A DNA stretch of 64,000 bases from positions 434,001 through 498,000 of the forward strand of contig NZ_RAQM01000007.1 of the NCBI RefSeq assembly GCF_003610735.1. The letters run 5' to 3'. Below the pieces are notes generated by a model. It saw only the letters and a program-made list of their open reading frames with translations. It was not told the DNA's origin and did no database searches. The stretch comes from Tenacibaculum lutimaris. Lineage in GTDB: Bacteria > Bacteroidota > Bacteroidia > Flavobacteriales > Flavobacteriaceae. Within the stretch, counting starts at the first letter, position 1, and the number at the start of each line of letters is the position of its first letter. A program made the translations under genes and the position numbers. Below are positions 60,806 to 64,000 of the stretch, piece by piece.

Positions 60806-61984
60806 ATGAGTAACGAAGTATCTAAACGCTACGCGCAACGCGGAGTATCGGCATCTAAAGAAGATGTACACAACGCAATCAAGAATATTAATAAAGGATT
60901 ATTTCCAAAAGCTTTTTGTAAAATAGTTCCAGATTACTTAACCAATGATGATGATTACTGTTTAATCATGCATGCTGATGGTGCAGGAACAAAATCTTCT
61001 TTGGCATACATGTACTGGAAAGAAACAGGAGATGTTTCTGTATGGAAAGGTATTGCTCAAGATGCTTTAATCATGAATATTGATGATTTATTATGTGTAG
61101 GTGCTACCGATAATATCATGTTATCTTCTACTATCGGGCGTAATAAAAGTAATATTCCAGGAGAAGTTTTGTCAGCAATTATTAACGGAACTGAAGAGTT
61201 AATTAATGAGTTGAAAGAATTCGGAGTAACCATTCACTCAACAGGAGGAGAAACTGCCGATGTAGGTGACTTAGTACGTACTATAATTGTTGATTCTACT
61301 GTAACTGCTCGTATGAAACGTGCTGATGTAATTGATAATGCAAACATTAAAGAAGGAGATGTAATTGTTGGTTTAGAGTCATTCGGACAAGCAACTTACG
61401 AGAAAGAATATAACGGAGGTATGGGAAGTAATGGATTAACGTCTGCACGTCACGATGTGTTTCATAAATACTTAGCAGAGAAATATCCAGAAAGTTTTGA
61501 TGCTTCAGTACCTTCTGATTTAGTGTATTCAGGAAATGTAAAGCTAACGGATGAAGTGGGAAATTCACCAATTGACGCAGGTAAGTTAGTATTGTCTCCA
61601 ACAAGAACATATGCACCAATCATCAAAGAAATCTTATCAAAATATTCTTCTGAAGATGTACACGGAATGATTCACTGTTCTGGAGGGGCACAAACAAAAA
61701 TTTTACACTTTGTAGATAACTTACATATTGTAAAAGATAATATGTTCCCAATTCCACCATTATTCAAATTGATACAAGAACAATCAAAAACCGATTGGAA
61801 AGAAATGTATCAAGTTTTCAACTGTGGTCACAGAATGGAATTATATGTATCTCCAGAAGTGGCAGAAGATATCATTGCTATTTCAAAATCATTTAATGTA
61901 AACGCACAAGTTGTTGGTAGAGTAGAGGCGTCTGATAAAAAGCAATTAACTATTAAAAGTGAATATGGAACTTTTGAATATTAA
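60806..61984 (+). CDS. purM: Phosphoribosylformylglycinamidine cyclo-ligase (AIR synthase)
   Basis: The enzyme converts FGAM to AIR with ATP (EC 6.3.3.1), the fifth step of purine synthesis. The 392-aa protein has the PurM fold: HADGAGTKSSLAYMYWK at the ATP site, NIDDLLCVGATDNIML, IHSTGGETADVGDLVRT, and a C-terminal half with MIHCSGGAQTKILHF. It is longer and more diverged than E. coli PurM (345 aa), as is usual in Bacteroidota. It follows the two acetyltransferase genes with a promoter-like TAATTTCG between them, so it may be independent. Confidence 0.93.
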   Translation: MSNEVSKRYAQRGVSASKEDVHNAIKNINKGLFPKAFCKIVPDYLTNDDDYCLIMHADGAGTKSSLAYMYWKETGDVSVWKGIAQDALIMNIDDLLCVGATDNIMLSSTIGRNKSNIPGEVLSAIINGTEELINELKEFGVTIHSTGGETADVGDLVRTIIVDSTVTARMKRADVIDNANIKEGDVIVGLESFGQATYEKEYNGGMGSNGLTSARHDVFHKYLAEKYPESFDASVPSDLVYSGNVKLTDEVGNSPIDAGKLVLSPTRTYAPIIKEILSKYSSEDVHGMIHCSGGAQTKILHFVDNLHIVKDNMFPIPPLFKLIQEQSKTDWKEMYQVFNCGHRMELYVSPEVAEDIIAISKSFNVNAQVVGRVEASDKKQLTIKSEYGTFEY

Positions 61985-62008
61985 TTCAACAAGATAAAAG
62001 TAATATAG

Positions 62009-62037
62009 AATTCTCAGAGAAATCTGAGGATTTTTTT
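62009..62037 (+). terminator. Terminator after purM
   Basis: AATTCTCAGA / TCTGAGGATT (one G-U pair) with a 4-nt loop and a T-run. Confidence 0.85.
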
Positions 62038-62467
62038 ATTTCATTTTATCAAAAACAAAATCAATAGAAAACTCATCGTTAGCTACGGAAGCTTTTAGTT
62101 GACCATTCTCTTTCCAGTAATAGATAGAAGTAGGGAATTCATTCAGTTTATTTTCCGCAGTAAAAGAAGTATCTGTTTGTTGTGTAAAGGCAAATAAAGT
62201 AGGATTTTCATTTACACCAGTTACTTGTAAAAACAACGAATCGTTTTTAGTAATGATGTGTAAGGTCTCTTTAAATACAGTATAGTTTTTTTGTAAGGAA
62301 AAACCAATTCCAGAAAAATCATTTTCCCAAAACTCGTAAGTCCTTTTATCAGCTTCGTTATGAACACGTTCCCATTTACCAAACAACCAAGTAGGTTTTG
62401 TGATTTTCTTTTCTTGCTGACAAGAAAAAAGTAGTGCACAAGTAAAAAATAAGATTAAAATTCGCAT
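62036..62467 (-). CDS. Small lipoprotein (DUF6265-like)
   Basis: This 143-aa protein starts with a lipoprotein signal (LLFS-C). The mature part is a small beta barrel: TWLFGKWERVHNEADKRTYEFWEND at the front, then KETLHIITKNDSLFLQVTG and a C-terminal TSIYYWKENGQLKASV. The WLxGxW opening is shared by the DUF6265 family. It is convergent with purM. Function unknown. Confidence 0.7.
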   Translation of the reverse strand: MRILILFFTCALLFSCQQEKKITKPTWLFGKWERVHNEADKRTYEFWENDFSGIGFSLQKNYTVFKETLHIITKNDSLFLQVTGVNENPTLFAFTQQTDTSFTAENKLNEFPTSIYYWKENGQLKASVANDEFSIDFVFDKMK

Positions 62468-62545
62468 AACAAAAGCCTTAATGAACTAAAGATATGAATA
62501 AAATTCGATAAAAAATCGTAAATTCGCACCCCAAGAAAAGATACT

Positions 62546-63622
62546 ATGCTAGATAAATTACAGATAGTTAAACAACGTTATGATGAGGTTTCAGACTTAA
62601 TCATCCAACCAGATGTTATTTCTGATCAGAAACGTTATGTACAATTAAATAAGGAATATAAAGATTTAGGAAAGGTTGTAAAAAAAGCAAACGAGTACGA
62701 AACTTTATTAAACAATATAGAAGAAGCCAAAGAAATTATAGCAGACGGTTCGGATGCAGAAATGGTTGAAATGGCGAAAATGGAAATGGATGAAGCAAAA
62801 ACTCGTATTCCAGAATTGGAAGAAGAGATTAAGTTTTTACTAATTCCAAAAGATCCAGAAGATTCTAAAAATGCCGTAGTAGAATTACGCGCGGGTACTG
62901 GTGGAGATGAAGCGAGTATTTTTGCAGGTGATTTATTTAGAATGTATACCAAGTATTGTGAAAGCAAAGGGTGGAAAGTTTCTACGGTAGATTTTTCTGA
63001 AGGTACTAATGGTGGATTTAAAGAAATTCAATTTGAAGTTACTGGAGAAGATGTGTACGGAACGTTAAAGTTTGAAGCGGGTGTGCACCGTGTGCAACGT
63101 GTACCACAAACAGAAACTCAAGGGCGTGTACATACATCAGCTGCAACTTGTATGGTATTCCCAGAAGCAGAAGAGTTTGATGTAGAGATTAACCCTAAAG
63201 ATGTACGTATCGACTTTTTCTGTTCATCAGGACCAGGAGGTCAGTCGGTAAATACTACCTATTCGGCAGTACGTTTAACGCATATTCCTACTGGGTTAGT
63301 GGCGCAATGTCAAGATCAAAAGTCGCAGCATAAAAACAAAGAGAAAGCGTTTAAGGTATTACGTTCTCGTTTATACGATATGGAGTTGGCGAAGAAGCAG
63401 GAAGCAGATGCTGCAAAACGTGGTTCGATGGTAACTTCAGGAGACCGTTCTGCAAAAATTAGAACGTATAATTATCCTCAAGGACGTGTAACAGACCACA
63501 GAATAGGATTGACCTTATACGATTTATCAAACATTGTAAATGGAGATATTCAGAAAATTATAGACGAGTTAATGCTCGCAGAAAATACTTCTAAACTAAA
63601 AGAATTAGGAGAAACAATTTAA
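62546..63622 (+). CDS. prfA: Peptide chain release factor 1
   Basis: This protein terminates translation at UAA and UAG. The 358-aa sequence has the codon-reading PxT motif (P187-Q-T189, where E. coli has PAT) and the peptidyl-hydrolysis GGQ at 231-233 ([20 protein letters not shown]). The N-terminal domain is a coiled-coil bundle (1-100). Its own promoter-like TAAATTCG is at 62519-62526. It is followed by a terminator with an ACGCTACCA/TGGTAGCGT stem. Secure. Confidence 0.96.
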   Translation: MLDKLQIVKQRYDEVSDLIIQPDVISDQKRYVQLNKEYKDLGKVVKKANEYETLLNNIEEAKEIIADGSDAEMVEMAKMEMDEAKTRIPELEEEIKFLLIPKDPEDSKNAVVELRAGTGGDEASIFAGDLFRMYTKYCESKGWKVSTVDFSEGTNGGFKEIQFEVTGEDVYGTLKFEAGVHRVQRVPQTETQGRVHTSAATCMVFPEAEEFDVEINPKDVRIDFFCSSGPGGQSVNTTYSAVRLTHIPTGLVAQCQDQKSQHKNKEKAFKVLRSRLYDMELAKKQEADAAKRGSMVTSGDRSAKIRTYNYPQGRVTDHRIGLTLYDLSNIVNGDIQKIIDELMLAENTSKLKELGETI

Positions 63623-63628
63623 TAAGAA

Positions 63629-63655
63629 GACGCTACCAAATGGTAGCGTTTTTAT
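63629..63655 (+). terminator. Terminator after prfA
   Basis: ACGCTACCA / TGGTAGCGT, a 9-bp perfect stem with a 2-nt loop and a T-run. Confidence 0.9.
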
Positions 63656-63823
63656 TTTATCGAAAAAGAAGCCTCTACAACCCTATAGAGCGGATAAATA
63701 AACCTTGATTTTCAGGTGCGTTAATGTTTTATCCCTATTTCAAAAAAAAATCGACAAGCCTTTATATTACCTTTCTTTCAACTAGTTTTTTTATTTAATT
63801 TAGTCTTTTGAAAAAGATTAACT

Positions 63824-64000
63824 ATGTTTAGCTCCTACACCATTCGTTATAGTATATTATTTTCTACTTTTTTAATCAACCTTACACTCTTTGCGCAAGA
63901 AAAAAGTCAGATTCAACAAAAAAAAATAGACTCGCTTACGGCTATTCTTGATAAACAATCTTTTTCAGATAGTCTGACAGTAATCAGAATGAACACACTT
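63824..64000 (+). CDS. N-terminal start of a secreted or membrane protein (truncated by window)
   Basis: The frame from ATG 63824 runs to the window end and encodes 59 residues. It starts with a signal peptide (SILFSTFLINLTLFAQ) followed by a charged segment, EKSQIQQKKIDSLTAILDKQ, with SFSDSLTVIRMNTL after it. The latter looks like the first TPR of a periplasmic sensor domain, as in flavobacterial TPR histidine kinases. The identity cannot be settled from this fragment. Confidence 0.5.
   Translation, partial: MFSSYTIRYSILFSTFLINLTLFAQEKSQIQQKKIDSLTAILDKQSFSDSLTVIRMNTL

Noticed and set aside
1..64000. CRISPR array, prophage, rRNA operon or insertion sequence
   Set aside because: I saw no regularly spaced repeats, integrase, transposase or rRNA sequence anywhere in the window.

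Overview
The window is AT-rich bacterial chromosome from the Bacteroidota, most likely a marine Flavobacteriaceae member; Tenacibaculum or a close relative is my best guess, from recall and not from a search. Supporting signs are promoters with the Bacteroidota -7 box TAnnTTTG instead of a -35/-10 pair, two SusC/SusD pairs, a type III glutamine synthetase, a fused acyl-CoA mutase (IcmF), a deoxyhypusine-synthase-like polyamine gene, and small flavobacterial families (Lacal_2735, HYC_CC_PP, DUF5522). I see no rRNA, prophage, IS element or CRISPR array, and one tRNA (Arg, ACG).

Layout. 1-3272: end of an S41 peptidase, then recQ with a J-domain-like partner. 3285-7141: a WYL regulator divergent from a TM2 protein across a palindromic region, then a two-gene accessory cassette: a membrane protein with an HNH-like motif, and a tail-anchored coiled-coil protein. 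7168-15195: icmF, a small HExxH membrane protein, hutU, two lipoproteins and two very small proteins. 15178-16733: a helical-backbone metal receptor homologue and a LytTR response regulator. 17127-27120: two tandem SusC/SusD nutrient-uptake pairs, each followed by a copy of one two-hairpin RNA element. 27118-31764: pyrF, an ABC permease, a thioredoxin-like lipoprotein, then tpiA-prmA-clpS. 32182-33247: a TerB-like gene flanked by two diverged paralogues. 33260-38152: polyamine genes (speA, speB, RMD1-like, deoxyhypusine-synthase-like) and small passengers. 38558-41467: MscS-like protein, universal stress protein, CorA. 41518-49196: a complete copper/heavy-metal efflux module. 49321-51153: small genes and tRNA-Arg. 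51742-55299: siderophore receptor and PepSY membrane protein. 55379-60758: Ca/Na antiporter, divergent glutamine synthetases II and III, two acetyltransferases. 60806-64000: purM, a lipoprotein, prfA and the start of a secreted protein.

The two most interesting items are these. (a) At 21859-21985 there is a probable small RNA. It has its own TTG-N23-TACTTTTG promoter, a perfect 20-bp palindrome over the -7 box, a two-hairpin structure whose second copy at 27037-27120 differs by compensatory base changes, and a linker complementary over 14 nt to the sequence just upstream of the second SusC start codon. (b) The 4699-7109 cassette pairs an HNH-like/transmembrane protein with a tail-anchored coiled-coil protein beside a WYL regulator, a context reminiscent of phage-defence modules. 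Both functions are inferences.
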